DNA of 64,000 bases. Source: Dipteris shenzhenensis (taxonomy: Eukaryota > Polypodiophyta > Polypodiopsida > Gleicheniales). Position 1 is the first letter of the stretch. Every line of letters begins with the position of its first letter. Location: NCBI GenBank assembly GCA_047967505.1, contig CM106541.1; one strand, given 5' to 3'. The notes under the pieces were generated by a model. That model saw only the letters and a program-made list of their open reading frames with translations. It ran no database searches and was not told where the DNA came from. Positions 51,467 to 61,867 of this stretch are shown here, piece after piece. A program made the translations under genes and the position numbers.

Positions 51467-51612
51467 TTGTTCAGATTTGATTGGAGAAACTCCTCGTATT
51501 CAGATATCATTCTTTTCATTCGTAGCCTCCTCATGTCTTGCAGTGCTGCTGAGTCCTCATCTTTAGATCGATTCTCCTCTATATCATCTATGTTACCATT
51601 AAGATGAGTCTT
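51466..51612 (-). CDS. Host-gene exon, upstream neighbour of the CFAP-like exon
   Basis: A 147-nt exon in phase 0-0: acceptor TTCCTTGAAG| before 51612 (a second AG three bases on is possible) and donor AACAAG|GTACC at 51466/51465. It encodes KTHLNGNIDDIEENRSKDED then LQDMRRLRMKRMISEYEEFL and QSNLNK, a charged helix. It joins in frame to the exon at 51174 across a 291-bp intron. The RMISEYEEFLQSNL stretch resembles the F..LL..N helix I associate with CFAP43/44. The gene continues in both directions; other exons are not visible, having been displaced or hidden by retrotransposons. Confidence 0.4.
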
Positions 51613-52128
51613 CTTCAAGGAACAAAACATAATTGTTAGACTCCAGCAAAATCCTGATTTCATACAGCTCCATGTTACCATTCAAGTATTATAAGGAAAA
51701 CAGTCAAGTACATAAAAATGATCAAAATTTGTATATTGGGGAGTCCATGAGCAAAAAAATTGTCAAATATTTTTCTTTCACCTTAGTTGGTATGAGGGGA
51801 TGGATAATATTTTATACTGTGGCAACATGTAGTATTCAGCTGGGTTTGTGGAGATGAAATTCACATGAAATTATTAAATTTAAGTAGATTCTAACTAAAC
51901 AATAAGGAAAAAATTTATACTAAGCAGCCATCATATCCATAGAGAATAAAAATTGGTCTAAAATATAATCCATAATTCTGGAAACATCTTGTTAAAGAAG
52001 GAACTGCCTTTAAGTTTAAACTAAGCAACCATCATATCCTAGAAAACAAAAATGGTTGAAAATGTAATCCACTGTTCTGGGAACATTATGTGACTTCAAT
52101 CAGTCTTTGGAGGAAAGGGCCCTTCAAA
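51613..52128. other. Probable intron sequence of the CFAP-like gene
   Basis: About 500 bp, AT-rich, no domain or element recognised apart from two ~45-bp segments resembling each other (51905-51990 versus 52015-52085: taagcagccatcatatcc / taagcaaccatcatatcc). Bounded on the right by the LTR of Copia B. Confidence 0.4.
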
Positions 52129-52437
52129 TGTTAGAAAATGGAATCAACTTGAGTGGTTTATGTGTGTGTTTTAAGTCTAGTGTGCCACATGTCATATTGG
52201 GAGATATTCCATATACAACTTGGTATTCTAGTGTCTAGTGTCCAGTCTATATGAGATTGTACTTGTGTTGTGTGTCAAATCATTGGAGTCAACATCTAGC
52301 TTTCCCAATGTAAGTCTTTCATTGGTTTAGTATATTCATTTCTCTTTCAGTTCTTTCCATTTCCATTTCCATTAGTTGCAATCTTTGCTTTCCTTTTCCT
52401 ACCCTACCTCCTCTCCCTACTCCTCTTTACTCCAACA
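52129..52437 (+). repeat. 5' LTR of Copia B
   Basis: 309 bp, TGTTAGAAAATGG...CTCCAACA. Shares the gtcatattgggagatatt and gtctatatgagattgtact blocks with its 3' LTR at 54345. Confidence 0.85.
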
Positions 52438-52439
52438 TG

Positions 52440-52450
52440 TGGTATCAGAG
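52440..52450 (+). other. Primer-binding site of Copia B
   Basis: TGGTATCAGAG, matching the initiator tRNA-Met complement, two bases inside the LTR. Confidence 0.85.
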
Positions 52451-53025
52451 CTAGCTCTCCTCTCTTCTTTCCTCCTTGCTTCTCCAAGGGAATTGGGTTG
52501 AGGGAGGCCAAAATAAGCTACTCTCCCTCTTTCCTCATGGTGAGCCAACCTTAGCCTCTTCATGTTGGCATTCGCTTCTCCTCCTTCTCCTTCATCATCT
52601 TCTCCTCCTCCACCACAAGCCTCTCCTTCATTTTGGCCGCCCGTGAATACTGTCCCACAATACATTGGTTTGTGGTGCTGTTCGTGGGTGATGATTCGGG
52701 GTGCTGTTCATGGGAGCTGATTGCTGCATTGCTGTGGATCTCTGTTTCGTGGATGCTACTGGTGCTGCTGCATGGAGACTTTGTGGATTGCTGCGGATTT
52801 CTGTTCGTAATGCCACGTAGAGCTCACTTGTGGTTGCTGCTGCATGGAGAAGACACATTGGAGCTGCAAACGTCGCTGATTCATTGCGTGGACTAACTGC
52901 TGCAATTCATGGAGCTGATCATCATTTTTTCTACTTGCTGAGTGGGGGAGGACAGAAATTCAGAGACTTCCATCAAGCATTAAGGTCTGAATATTCCGCC
53001 TCTTCTCTGATTCACCTTTGCTGAA

Positions 53026-53829
53026 ATGGAGTCCTCTAAGTCTACCATTATCATTGAAATTTTTTATGGCAAGAACTTTCCCACATGGCAAACCAAGCTG
53101 AGGCTTATTCGCATAAAGGAAGGTGTGTGGAATGTCGTGAATGGTAAGGACAAAAAGAATCTAACACATGAGAATAAAATTCTACAATGGGAAAATCTCA
53201 ATGGCAAAGGTCTTGCTGTTATTGGTTTGGGTTTGTTTGATGAAATTATTAATCATTTAGATTTTGATTACACTGCACAAGAATTGCAGGAAAAGTTAGA
53301 ACGCCGGTTTGGTAACAAAATTATCAACTCCAAAGTATTTCTTAGACATGCATTCTTTAAGCTTCAAATGAAGAATGAAGATTCTCTCAATGCACATTTG
53401 AATCAAATGAAATCTCTCATCACTCAATTGGCTGTGTTGAAGGCCCCTGTTGGGGAAGATGATCAGGTTTCCGTCCTCCTTTCCAACATTGAGGATATTC
53501 CTAAATATCGTGATATTATTCCAGCACTTCGTGTGGCACATGATATGAAATTTGATGAGATGGTTGTAATGATCATTGATCATGATAGAAGGAATAAGGA
53601 TAACCATGAGGAAGGGGCATTGTTTTCTAAGGGTAAAAGCAAATTCAAGCATCTCAAGTGTACGTATTGTAAGAAGCTTGGCCGTACAGAGGATCGGTGT
53701 TTTCAGAAGCTTGCTAAGCAACAATCCAAGGACCATGCTAACTTGGTTGCAATTGCCACCAGTGAAAGTGAAGAAGAAGAAGAAGACATCCCGACACCAG
53801 TTCATGCTCTTACTGCTGCTGAAGTCTGA
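53026..53829 (+). CDS. gag: Copia Gag (UBN2 type), element B, 267 aa
   Basis: An open frame with ATG at 53026, starting MESSKSTIIIEIFYGKNFPT. It contains the UBN2-type Copia Gag core (NFPTWQTKLRLI, LAVIGLGLFDEIINHL, FGNKIINSKVFLRHAFFKLQ) and then CTYCKKLGRTEDRC, where Arg replaces the zinc-binding His. The end is acidic (SEEEEEDIPTPVHALT). No protease or pol follows; the stop at 53827-53829 is followed by non-coding DNA to the 3' LTR. Typical Copia Gag size. Particle assembly might survive, while RNA binding through the knuckle is probably impaired. The sequence also matches the Gags of elements A. Confidence 0.8.
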   Translation: MESSKSTIIIEIFYGKNFPTWQTKLRLIRIKEGVWNVVNGKDKKNLTHENKILQWENLNGKGLAVIGLGLFDEIINHLDFDYTAQELQEKLERRFGNKIINSKVFLRHAFFKLQMKNEDSLNAHLNQMKSLITQLAVLKAPVGEDDQVSVLLSNIEDIPKYRDIIPALRVAHDMKFDEMVVMIIDHDRRNKDNHEEGALFSKGKSKFKHLKCTYCKKLGRTEDRCFQKLAKQQSKDHANLVAIATSESEEEEEDIPTPVHALTAAEV

Positions 53830-54344
53830 CATCTCATTCTTCCTCAAGAGGTAGATGAGGATGATGAGTTTGTTTTCTAAATCTGTCATGGATACTCTGC
53901 CCTAGGTAGTTTCCCAAAAATGATTGTAATAATCTCATGAGCGTTTGTCTCTTTGAGTCAATAAAGGTTCTCAGCCTTGGATAGTCCTCCTAAAATGATG
54001 TTTTTCTATCTAGTGTGTGACTCCATGTCACCGTGTTTTGGAGCCAGGGAGGGGATGTATTGTGGGAGCCATGTATTGGCTTTGATAGGTCTCTTTATCA
54101 GGCCTGGCCAAGTTTCAGCATGGTGGTGTATTCCTAGACCTATGACCTGGTCATGTAGCCATGCTAAGACATGAGCCTCTGAGTCATGTTGAGTCTCAAG
54201 CCATGAGAGTGCTTGGGTCAACCTCTGAACACGCTCAGACTTTAGCCTCTGAGTTACATGGGGTGCACATATTAGTAGTCTGTCATTGTCATGTTTTGTT
54301 CTTGGTTCCATTCCAGTAGTCCTCACCTTTACTCCATGGGGGGG
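53830..54344 (+). other. Conserved non-coding segment between gag and 3' LTR
   Basis: The segment starting at ataaaggttctcagccttgg and the internal purine run gggaggggatgtattg recur at 62807-63122 (A-nested) and, reversed, at 57378-57700 (A-host). Conservation across families and lack of a frame suggest a cis-acting RNA region or the residue of a common pol deletion. The polypurine tract lies at the end (G7 before 54345). Confidence 0.45.
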
Positions 54345-54556
54345 TGTTGGAAAATTGAGTCAAGTTGAGTGGTATTATGTGTGTGTTTTAGTCTAGTATG
54401 TCTCATGGATGCCACGTGTCATATTGGGAGATATCCCATATACAACTTGGTATTCTAGTGTCTAGTGTCCAGTCTATATGAGATTGTACTTGTGTTGTGT
54501 GTCAAATCATTGGAGTCAACGTCAAGATTTCCCAATGTAAGTCTTTTATTGGTTTA
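54345..54556 (+). repeat. 3' LTR of Copia B, first piece
   Basis: Starts TGTTGGAAAATTGAGTC after ATGGGGGGG. Parallel to 52129-52322; interrupted at 54557 by Copia C. Next pieces at 57059-57074 and 63948. Confidence 0.8.
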
Positions 54557-54902
54557 TGAAGAAACTGAAAGAAGAAGGAACAGAGACAAGGGAACTAGAA
54601 GAAAGGAAGCATAACTTGAACTAGAAATGAAATCAAATGGAAGGAAAGGCAAGAACCAAAATACATGACCAAAAGTTCCACTTAGTTGATTGATGTGATA
54701 ACTGAAAGTACCAAAATACATAACCAAAAGTTCCACTTAGTTGATTGATGTGACACTCATATAGAGTGGACACACACACTCAAGTACCATATGTATGTTT
54801 GATAACTCCCAAGATGCCAAATGGCACTCTCCACACAAAGACTCATAAAACTAGTTTCTAGTACACATTAGAACACACTCTTTGACTATGATTTCTCCGA
54901 CA
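54557..54902 (-). repeat. 3' LTR of Copia C
   Basis: 346 bp. Contains a local duplication of the ccaaaagttccacttagttg block (near 54663 and 54723), which accounts for its extra length relative to the 5' LTR. Confidence 0.8.
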
Positions 54903-55262
54903 TCCCCCCTTAGAGCAAAGAGTGTGAGACCCAACACGCAAGGAGTAAACCGATCCCCCTTCCACCACAATACGACAAAGAGAAAGTCCAACTATCCAAC
55001 ACCTCCCGTGTGGCAGTGACTTCTCAATCAAGTTGCGACAGGCAAGGGTAGACCATCACTCGTCACCCCCCTTACTCTGAACTAGGTAGGAGTCTTGCAT
55101 AGCCATAAGAGTAAACACCCAATACAATTACTTTTTGGGGGACTACCCAGGGCAAAGTACCCTTATTGACTCCAAAGCCACAAATGCATATATTATTTTA
55201 GAGAACTTCTCAAGGCAGAGGACCTTTATTGACTCAATAGGAACACACAAATAGAAGGGGGC
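54903..55262 (-). other. Non-coding segment of Copia C between gag and 3' LTR
   Basis: About 360 bp without a frame. A purine tract (AAGGGGGGA on the minus strand) lies against the LTR at 54903-54911. Includes a reversed form of the conserved post-gag segment (attgactcaa, actacccagggc near 55140). Confidence 0.5.
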
Positions 55263-56060
55263 CTAAAAGAACCAAGCATCCTCCTCTTTCTCAATGGAGA
55301 AGCCTGAGACTTGAGTTGTAAGCGCATGGATCTCTATAGGTGCCTCTTCTGGTACTTGGTCTTCTGCGACCAAGTTGGCATGATGATCATCTTGTTCTTT
55401 TTCCTTTTTCTTGAAGCAATTTGCTTCAATGTGACCTTTCCGTTTACAAAACCTAACATTTTTATTGGTCTTCCATTTGTTTGTGGAGGCAAGTGTCTGA
55501 TCAGTAGGATAGGCTACAAGGGATTCCTTATTGCGATGGTCTTTTTCAATAAGTAAGGCTACCATATCATCAAATGTGGTAGTGGCTAACCTTAGTACTT
55601 CAAGGGTTTATTCACTTGTCCTCATCATCCAATGCACATTTCAAACTTGAGAGTTGATGGACAAGAGATTGCATTTTTGCCCAGTGATCACTTAGCGTAT
55701 CACTATCTTCCATTTTCAATTTGTAGAAATTGGGTTTCAAAAAAAATTTTGAGTTAGTGATCTTATTACCAAAAAGACTCTCAAGGCGATTCCATATTTT
55801 CTTGGCTGTTGTCCTAAAGTCCACATGGTGGATCAGTGTATCTGCTAGACAAAGACCGATAAGAGCAATGGTTTTAGCATTATGCTGCTTTCATACCTTG
55901 AGATCGGAGAATGAAGCATTGAGTTCATCATCTTCAATCACGTCCCAAACTCCTTCTCACATAAGCAGCAGTTGCATTCTTGTTTGCCAGGTTGGGAATC
56001 CTTCCCCTTTTAACTTCTCCACGAGCACCAAATCGGAAGATAAGGAAGTCATAATGGAAA
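55263..56060 (-). pseudogene. gag: Copia Gag of element C, degraded
   Basis: Minus strand. N-terminal traces: GEGFPTWQTRMQLLLM, then a TGA, then EGVWDVIEDDEL; a second TGA replaces a Trp codon near 55890. The middle part (TTAKKIWNRLESLFGNKI, KFFLKPNFYKLKMED) spans 55612-55824. The C-terminal part (55263-55565) includes the knuckle RFCKRKGHIEANC, where the first Cys of CX2C is missing, and ends IEIHALTTQ. Same UBN2-type family as elements A and B but divergent. Non-functional. Confidence 0.7.
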
Positions 56061-56129
56061 ATGACTTTGTGAAGATGGGCAGCAAACTGAAATGAATCAC
56101 CAGCAATTATATGCCTCAAGCTGCAGCAA

Positions 56130-56530
56130 GATAGCTCCGAATGCTGTAGCAGATCACGAGGTGCAGGACAGCTTCACAGATGGCTGAAACATTGGAGCCC
56201 AGGTTGTGGAGAGGAGTCTGCAAGATTATGAATTTGCTGCAGCAGCAGCAATGGGCAGGTACGAATAGAAAGGCAGAAGGCAGCAGCGAGTAGGAGAGGT
56301 AGTGGGCAGGAAGAGCAGCAGCGCGGGCAGGCAGCGTGCAGCGCAGGAAGAGAGGCAGCGCGGGCAGCTAGAGGCTGTGGGCAGGAGGTAACGAGCAGGA
56401 AAAGAGGGGCACAAGGGCAGCACGGGGCAGCTGGGAGCAAGAGGCAGTGCAAGAAGGGAGCGGGTAGGAGGTAGCAGGAAAAGAGGGGCACAGGGGCAGC
56501 ACAAGTAGCTGAGAGCAAGCATAGTAGAAA
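56130..56530 (-). other. Low-complexity GCAG-rich leader of Copia C
   Basis: Purine-rich on the printed strand (GGCAGC, GCGGGCAG, GAAGAG units), between gag and the primer site. Long Pro/Cys/Leu-rich frames on the minus strand are compositional. A similar but shorter GGCAGAA-rich leader exists in A-host (60480-60850). Confidence 0.5.
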
Positions 56531-56726
56531 GTTGACGATGAGCAGCTCCTCCAATTCAGCTAGCAGCAAGTCAATGATGGGCAAATCCTCCAAGTCGGCA
56601 TCTCGATCTCCATGATGAGTCTAGAGCTTGAGGGAAGGGCTGCCCTTTGGGAGAAAGTAGCTTCCATTTCCAGGCTACCGCACTCCTAAAGTTTGCCCAA
56701 GGAAGGGAAAGCTAGAAAGGGGACAT

Positions 56727-56739
56727 GGCTCTGATACCA
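56727..56739 (-). other. Primer-binding site of Copia C
   Basis: TGGTATCAGAGCC on the minus strand, two bases from the LTR. Confidence 0.85.
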
Positions 56740-56741
56740 CA

Positions 56742-57058
56742 TGAAGGAACTGGAAGGAGGAGGGAAGGAGACAAGGGAGCTAGAAGGAAGAAAGCATAAC
56801 TTGAACTGGAAATGAAATGAAATGGAAGGAAAGGCAAGAACCAAAATGAAATCACTTACATGACCAAAAGCTCCATTAAGTTGATTGATGTGACAAGTGT
56901 AAGTATAATACTCATATAGAGTGGGCACTCACACTCAAGTACCATATATATGTGGGATAACTCCCAAGATGCCACATGGCACTCTCTCACACAGAGACTC
57001 ATAAAACTACTTTCTAGTACACACTAGAACACACTCTTTGATTATGATTTCTCCAGCA
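56742..57058 (-). repeat. 5' LTR of Copia C
   Basis: 317 bp; TGCTGGAGAAATCATAATC at the sense 5' end, ending CA. Paired with 54557-54902. Confidence 0.8.
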
Positions 57059-57074
57059 ATTAAGTACTTTTATT

Positions 57075-57377
57075 TGAAGGGACATAGCATGGAGGAACGG
57101 AATGGAAAGCAAATGAAAGTACAAAACGGAAAGTACAAGTGCAAGGCAATGTAACCAAAATACTCACATGTAGATAGCTTGATGCTGACTGACATGAAAG
57201 GACTCAAGACAAGTACAACACTATATAGTGTGAGCCTCTAGACTCTAGAAGGTCACAATGCATATGGGATAATCTCCCATATGACACGTGGTACTGTCTA
57301 GGACTCACTAGACTATAAAATAAGTCCTAGGGACCTAGGACACACAAATACACTCACCTTAGCTTCATATTACAACA
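57075..57377 (-). repeat. 3' LTR of A-host
   Basis: 303 bp; sense start TGTTGTAATATGAAGC, preceded by ATTTGGGGA as weak purine tract. Confidence 0.85.
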
Positions 57378-58108
57378 TCCCCAAATGAAGGAAAGTTGAG
57401 GGACTACCGGAATGAAGCCAAGAACAGAACATGACAATGATGGAGTCTATTGCTCTGTGCACCCCAAGTAGCTCAGAGGCTCAAATGAAGCATGGCTGCC
57501 TGATCAACACGTCGGTCTAGGGAATGCACCAACATCTTGGAACTCGGCTAGGCCTGATAGAGAGACCCCCATCAAAGCCAATAGAAAGGCTCCCACAATA
57601 CATCCCCCCCTGGCTTCATAACAGGACTTGGTAGGAAGCCACACACCACTCATAAAGGAAATAAAACATCATTTCAGGAGGACTATCCAAGGCTGAGAAC
57701 CTTTATTGACTCAAGGACACAAGACTCATTATTACAATCATTTTTGGGGGACTACCCAAGGCAGAGTACCCAAGCACACATAGAATAGATAAAAAACAAA
57801 AGTACCAATCATCAGGTACATAGACCTCTGAATGGAGAGAGATATCTCTGATGTTGGCAGTGAGATCATGAGCCGGTGTCAAAGTATCATCTTCTTCTTC
57901 GTCTTCACTTGTTGCAGCCCCAACCAAGTTGGCATGATCCTTGTTTTGTTGCTTAGCAAGCTTCTGGAAGCAGCGATCCTCGGTGTGACCAAGCTTCCCA
58001 CAGTGATTGCATTTGAAAGGCTTGAATTTGCCTTTGCCCTTGGAGTATAGTGCACTGGAGTTCGGAAGCATGAATCTAGAAGCATGAATGTGGGTTGATG
58101 AATTCCTC

Positions 58109-58112
58109 ACGG
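58109..58112. repeat. Left target duplication of the solo LTR (imperfect)
   Basis: ACGG, against CCGG at 59885-59888. One mismatch; four bases long as in the array. Confidence 0.4.
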
Positions 58113-59884
58113 TGGGCTGGAAGTGTCGATGTGTGCGTGGAGATTTCTAAAAAAGAAGAGAATTGGAGGATGCTGAGAGGGGATCATGGGCATAGGGAGG
58201 AGGAGCACGCGAGCTTAGAAGTGGCGGGGAAGCGTTTTGTGAAGGGGGCTCTCTTTCTAGGTAGTGGAGGGAGGACTCTGGTGGGCGCACGATCGTGAGC
58301 TGCTGCAGGTCGTAATCCACCATATGGACGTGGGATGGTGGCTGCTGGGAAGTTCTTGGAGGAGCTTGGCAATCACACGAAGACACAGTTGCCAGGGAGA
58401 AGAGCTTTTAAATGGCAAGGTGGCGGCTGGCGGATGGACGTGATTGTTGCTGGAAGGATCGTTGTTGCTTGGAGGGAGGCTCGTAGTGGAGGAAGGAGAA
58501 CAGTGTGCGGTGGAAGGTGGGAGATTTTGGAGGGCGTCTCAACTATGGAAGCATGTGCCTGTTGTGAGGAGAGGGTTGCAGACAAGCGGGTGAATGAGGA
58601 GTCCAAGTAATCAACTTTGGGAGCATCTCTCTAGGAGGCTGGAGGAACATCGCGATGCGGGTGCTTTGTGAGCAGCAGAGAGGCTATGAGCATATATCGT
58701 TGTGAAGGAGAGGTCGTCTTCTCTTACTGGAAGGTTCTTGAAAGGGCGAAGCATCTCGACTATGCAAATGAGAGGTCCATGAGCTCCATGAGCAAGAGAT
58801 AGACACGAGTGTTGAGAGTCGTTGCACAAAGGTAGAGACGGGTGATGGGAGCTGGGTGTGCTCTGTGAGCAAGAAATAAACAATGTAGACTATGAATCTT
58901 GTTGGGGACTTTTGACTGTGGTGTCGTGACTATTCAGTGCTATGGCTTGTGGGTGACGAGGAGCTTCTTGTTTTGATCAGGGACATCACTACTGACAAGC
59001 TAGAGCATTTTGGACGATGGAGGCATATACACCAGGATTAGGGGAGAAGTCCGAGGATCAGTCTTCATAAAGAGTAGAGAGGAAGGCAAAGATAATGCTG
59101 CTTGCAAGCCAGGTGTTGAGTGCTAGCCTCAGGGACCTTGGCTATGAGGGATGACGGGGATCACGAGCTGCATCAAAGGAGCTTAGCTCACCTTAATACA
59201 CACATGATTCAATGGGAGCTAGTGGATGGCAAGTTTTTGACAGATACTATGGCTGTGTTCATGCATAGCTTGTAAAGACGTAGTGCAAGATTGGTAGGAG
59301 CAGCAAGTCTAGTGCTTGTTGTAGATCATGGGAAGAGACCCTGTTTTTGCAATGAACCTATGGGCAGCATGTAAATGAAGAAAAGTGAGCTTCATGGAGT
59401 CCAAGGTGTTATTACATAACATGTTTGTATAGCTCACGGTGTAGGTTCTCTCACAGGGTGGTGTTTGAGCATATGCTACTTGAAGTCAAAGAGATCCGAG
59501 ATTGTTCTTCACGGATTTTGTCAGGGGAGATATGAGCATGGTTGTTTATACCTTGAGTTGTCAGGAAGTATTCATGGCAGTTATGCAATTCTGAAGTTGT
59601 CATTTTCTGGAGTTTTATGTTTCATGGGTCTTCTATGTATTTTCTGAGCTTGATCTCAGTCAGTAGGAGAGCTTATCTTGAGCAGTGTAGTCCTTTGGGT
59701 TCTTTTTGAGTTTTTTTAGCTTTCACTAAAAACGTGGCCAAAGTATGAGTTGTATCCGGAGGTGTGTAGAGACAAGGAGTTTCATTGAAATCCTTTTACC
59801 TTCTGATGGTGGTGTTCACTTGATTTAAATGTGGATGAGGGTGGTTGTGAAGGCAGATTAGGCTCTACTGCTTTTGTCCATCCA
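58113..59884 (+). mobile_element. Solo LTR related to the array element
   Basis: 1772 bp, TGGGCTGG...TCCATCCA. Its last ~57 bp (GTGGATGAGGGTGG..., GGCTCTACTGCTTTTGTCCA) match the sense 3' end of the array LTRs with few differences, and the 60 bp before it align loosely (ccttttaccttctgatggtg versus CCTTTTGCCTTGTGATTGCG). The body is much more diverged. No internal region or second LTR is present, so it is a solo LTR of a related family, in the sense orientation opposite to the array. Interrupts Copia Gag. Confidence 0.6.
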
Positions 59885-60373
59885 CCGGTACTTGAAAATT
59901 TCCTCAATGCTCGAGAGGAGCATAACAACTTGATCATCTTTCCCTACAGGGGCCTTCAGACTAGCAAGCTGAGTGACAAGGGATTCCATATGATTCAAGT
60001 GAGCAAGAAGAGAGTTTTCATGCTTCATTTGCAACTTGAAGAATTCATGTCTTTGAAATACCTTTGAATTGATAACTTTGTTGCCGAACTATCCTTCAAA
60101 CTTAGCCCATAATTCGTGAGTAGTGGAATCAAAATCAAAATTATGTATAACTTCATCACCCAACCCCAAACCAATGAGAGAAAGAGCTTTGTCATTCATA
60201 TTCTCCCAGTGTGCAATTTTCTTTTCATCTGATGGTGGCTTTTTCTCCTTGCCACTAACAATATGCCACACTCCATCTTTCATAAGTATAGGACACATCT
60301 TTGTTTGCCATGTAGGGAAGCTCTTACCATAAAATTTATCGAACAAAATGGTAGTTGATTTGGAAGACTCCAT

Positions 60374-60907
60374 GGCCTAAGAAGAGCTGGAAATGACCCA
60401 ATAAGAAATATAGCAATTGATCTTATCTCCTCAAGAGTGGTGATATAGAAGAAATAGGCCACGCATCACCATCTTAAGGCAATAAAGATTCAAGAGCAGG
60501 GGCATAGAAAATCAGGCAGGTTGCTCTGCAGCAGGAAGTGGCAGAACAGTGCTGAGCTTCAGCAGCTAGATGGCGGGAGCTACTTGAGAGCAGCAAAGGC
60601 GGAATGCTGAGGTGGGAGCTGTAGGCGGAATGCTGAGCAAGGCGGAATAGTTGGGCAGAACTTCAGTGCAGATTTGCGGGACTGTTGGGCTGCTAGTGGG
60701 CGGAACTTTGCAGGTGAGTTACTAGGCAGAACTGAGGCAGCAATGTGGTGCTGAGCAAAGGCGGAAACCTGCAGCTGATGAGAGGCAGAAATGGGAGCAG
60801 CAAGATAGACGAAAAAAAAGAGATGAGAAGAGCAGCGAATCGGGAGCAGTAAGTCACCGTGTCGTGGTCTTCTCCATGCTTCAAGTGAAAGATCTTGGGG
60901 TAGCTCC
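60374..60907 (-). other. Leader of A-host, left of A-nested
   Basis: Non-coding 5' leader rich in GGCAG/GCAGAA units on the printed strand; it continues at 63447-63625 beyond the nested element. No supported frame. Confidence 0.5.
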
Positions 60908-61216
60908 TATTAGAATATGAAGTCAAAGTGAGTGTATTTGTGTGTCCTAGGTCCCTAGGACACATTTTATAGTCTAGTGAGTCCTAGATAGTGCCACATG
61001 TCATATGGAAGATTATCCCATATGCATTGTGACTTTCTAGAGTCTAGAGACTCACACTATATAGTGTTGTACTTGTCTTGAGTCTTTTCATATCAGTCAA
61101 CATCAAGCTATCTACATGTGAGTATTTTGGTTCATTGCTATTGCCTACTTCCATTTGAGTTCATTTCCATTATGCTTGCAATCTTTCCTTGAGATAGCTT
61201 GCTACATGTTCCTTCA
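60908..61216 (+). repeat. 5' LTR of A-nested
   Basis: 309 bp. First dinucleotide is TA rather than TG (the 3' LTR has TG), a point change at the terminus. Contains ctatatagtgttgtacttg. Confidence 0.85.
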
Positions 61217-61218
61217 TA

Positions 61219-61231
61219 TGGTATCAGAGCC
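61219..61231 (+). other. Primer-binding site of A-nested
   Basis: TGGTATCAGAGCC, exact initiator tRNA-Met complement. Confidence 0.9.
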
Positions 61232-61494
61232 ATGTTCCTAGCCCTGCTCTCTCTTTCCCTTTCCCTTCCCAGAGGTTGAGGTGAGTAAGGCCAATGAAGC
61301 TACTCTACCTCCTCCTCCTTGGAAGGCTGCCCTCTTCTCTCCTTCCTTGAGCTCTCTTCTCCTCCTACCCAAGCCTCATCAACTGGAGCTAACTTGGAGC
61401 TGATTTACCTCGCCAACAACTACCCCTTCTTCAAACCAAAATGCATCGCCATAGTAGCATCGCCTCTAATTGCTCCAGCCTGCTGCAAACAAGC

Positions 61495-61610
61495 TGTACA
61501 TGCCGTACAGACTGTACGGACTGATCCGTACTGCACCAGGGCCGTAGTACAGGCCGTACAGCCTGCCGTACAGCTAGTACATGCTGTACGGACTTTCCTG
61601 TACAGTAAGG
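61495..61610 (+). repeat. Degenerate GTAC-rich repeats in the A-nested leader
   Basis: Repeated short units around CCGTAC and CTGTAC (tgtacatgccgtacagactg, gtacaggccgtacagcctgc), many self-complementary because of the GTAC core. About nine GTAC cores in ~115 bp. A structured leader RNA is possible. Confidence 0.6.
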
Positions 61611-61867
61611 ATAGTTCCAGCCTGCCCGTACTAATGTGACATGCCCGCCATTTGCTCCTTCTGCCCGACATTCTCTTGGAGCTGCTCCCCGCAAGTTGTT
61701 TCCTATATTCTGCCCGTCATTCTCTTGGAGCTGCACTGCTGATTTTACAGTTTCTGTCCTTCTACTTCTGTCTGCCATGAAGAAGTTTCAGACCTGCTCC
61801 AGCTCATGAAGAACTTATCAAGGTGATATTTCCATAGTTATACTTGCATTTCTACTCTTTTCCAACC

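Larger units (their letters stand above)
54557..57058 (-). mobile_element. Copia element C, gag-only, decayed
   Basis: A minus-strand element: 5' LTR 56742-57058, iMet primer site 56727-56739, gag remnants at ~55263-56060, purine tract beside the 3' LTR and 3' LTR 54557-54902. About 2.5 kb total, no pol. Inserted into the 3' LTR of Copia B. The flanking 5-mers are GTTTA and ATTAA, a poor match that would fit an old duplication. LTR length difference (317 vs 346 bp) and gag lesions also suggest age. Confidence 0.8.
57700..60373 (-). pseudogene. gag: Copia Gag of A-host, split by a solo LTR
   Basis: The ATG at 60373 starts MESSKSTTILFDKFYGKSFP. The N-terminal UBN2 part runs to 60089, where a TAG interrupts KFEG just before FGNK; it then continues in frame to SIEEIFKYR at ~59889. 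The LTR at 58113-59884 is inserted there. Gag resumes at 58112 and includes SKGKGKFKPFKCNHCGKLGH and the intact knuckle CNHCGKLGHTEDRC (58012-57971), then the acidic tail and YVPDDWYFCF near 57800. About 80 bp of Gag seen in A-nested is not recognisable next to the insertion. It is the only A/B/C knuckle with all four ligands kept. Confidence 0.75.

Noticed and set aside
56174-56593. A 139-codon Leu/Pro/Cys-rich minus frame in the Copia C leader
   Set aside because: Low-complexity composition; the Gag start of the element lies downstream, and the region corresponds to leader RNA.
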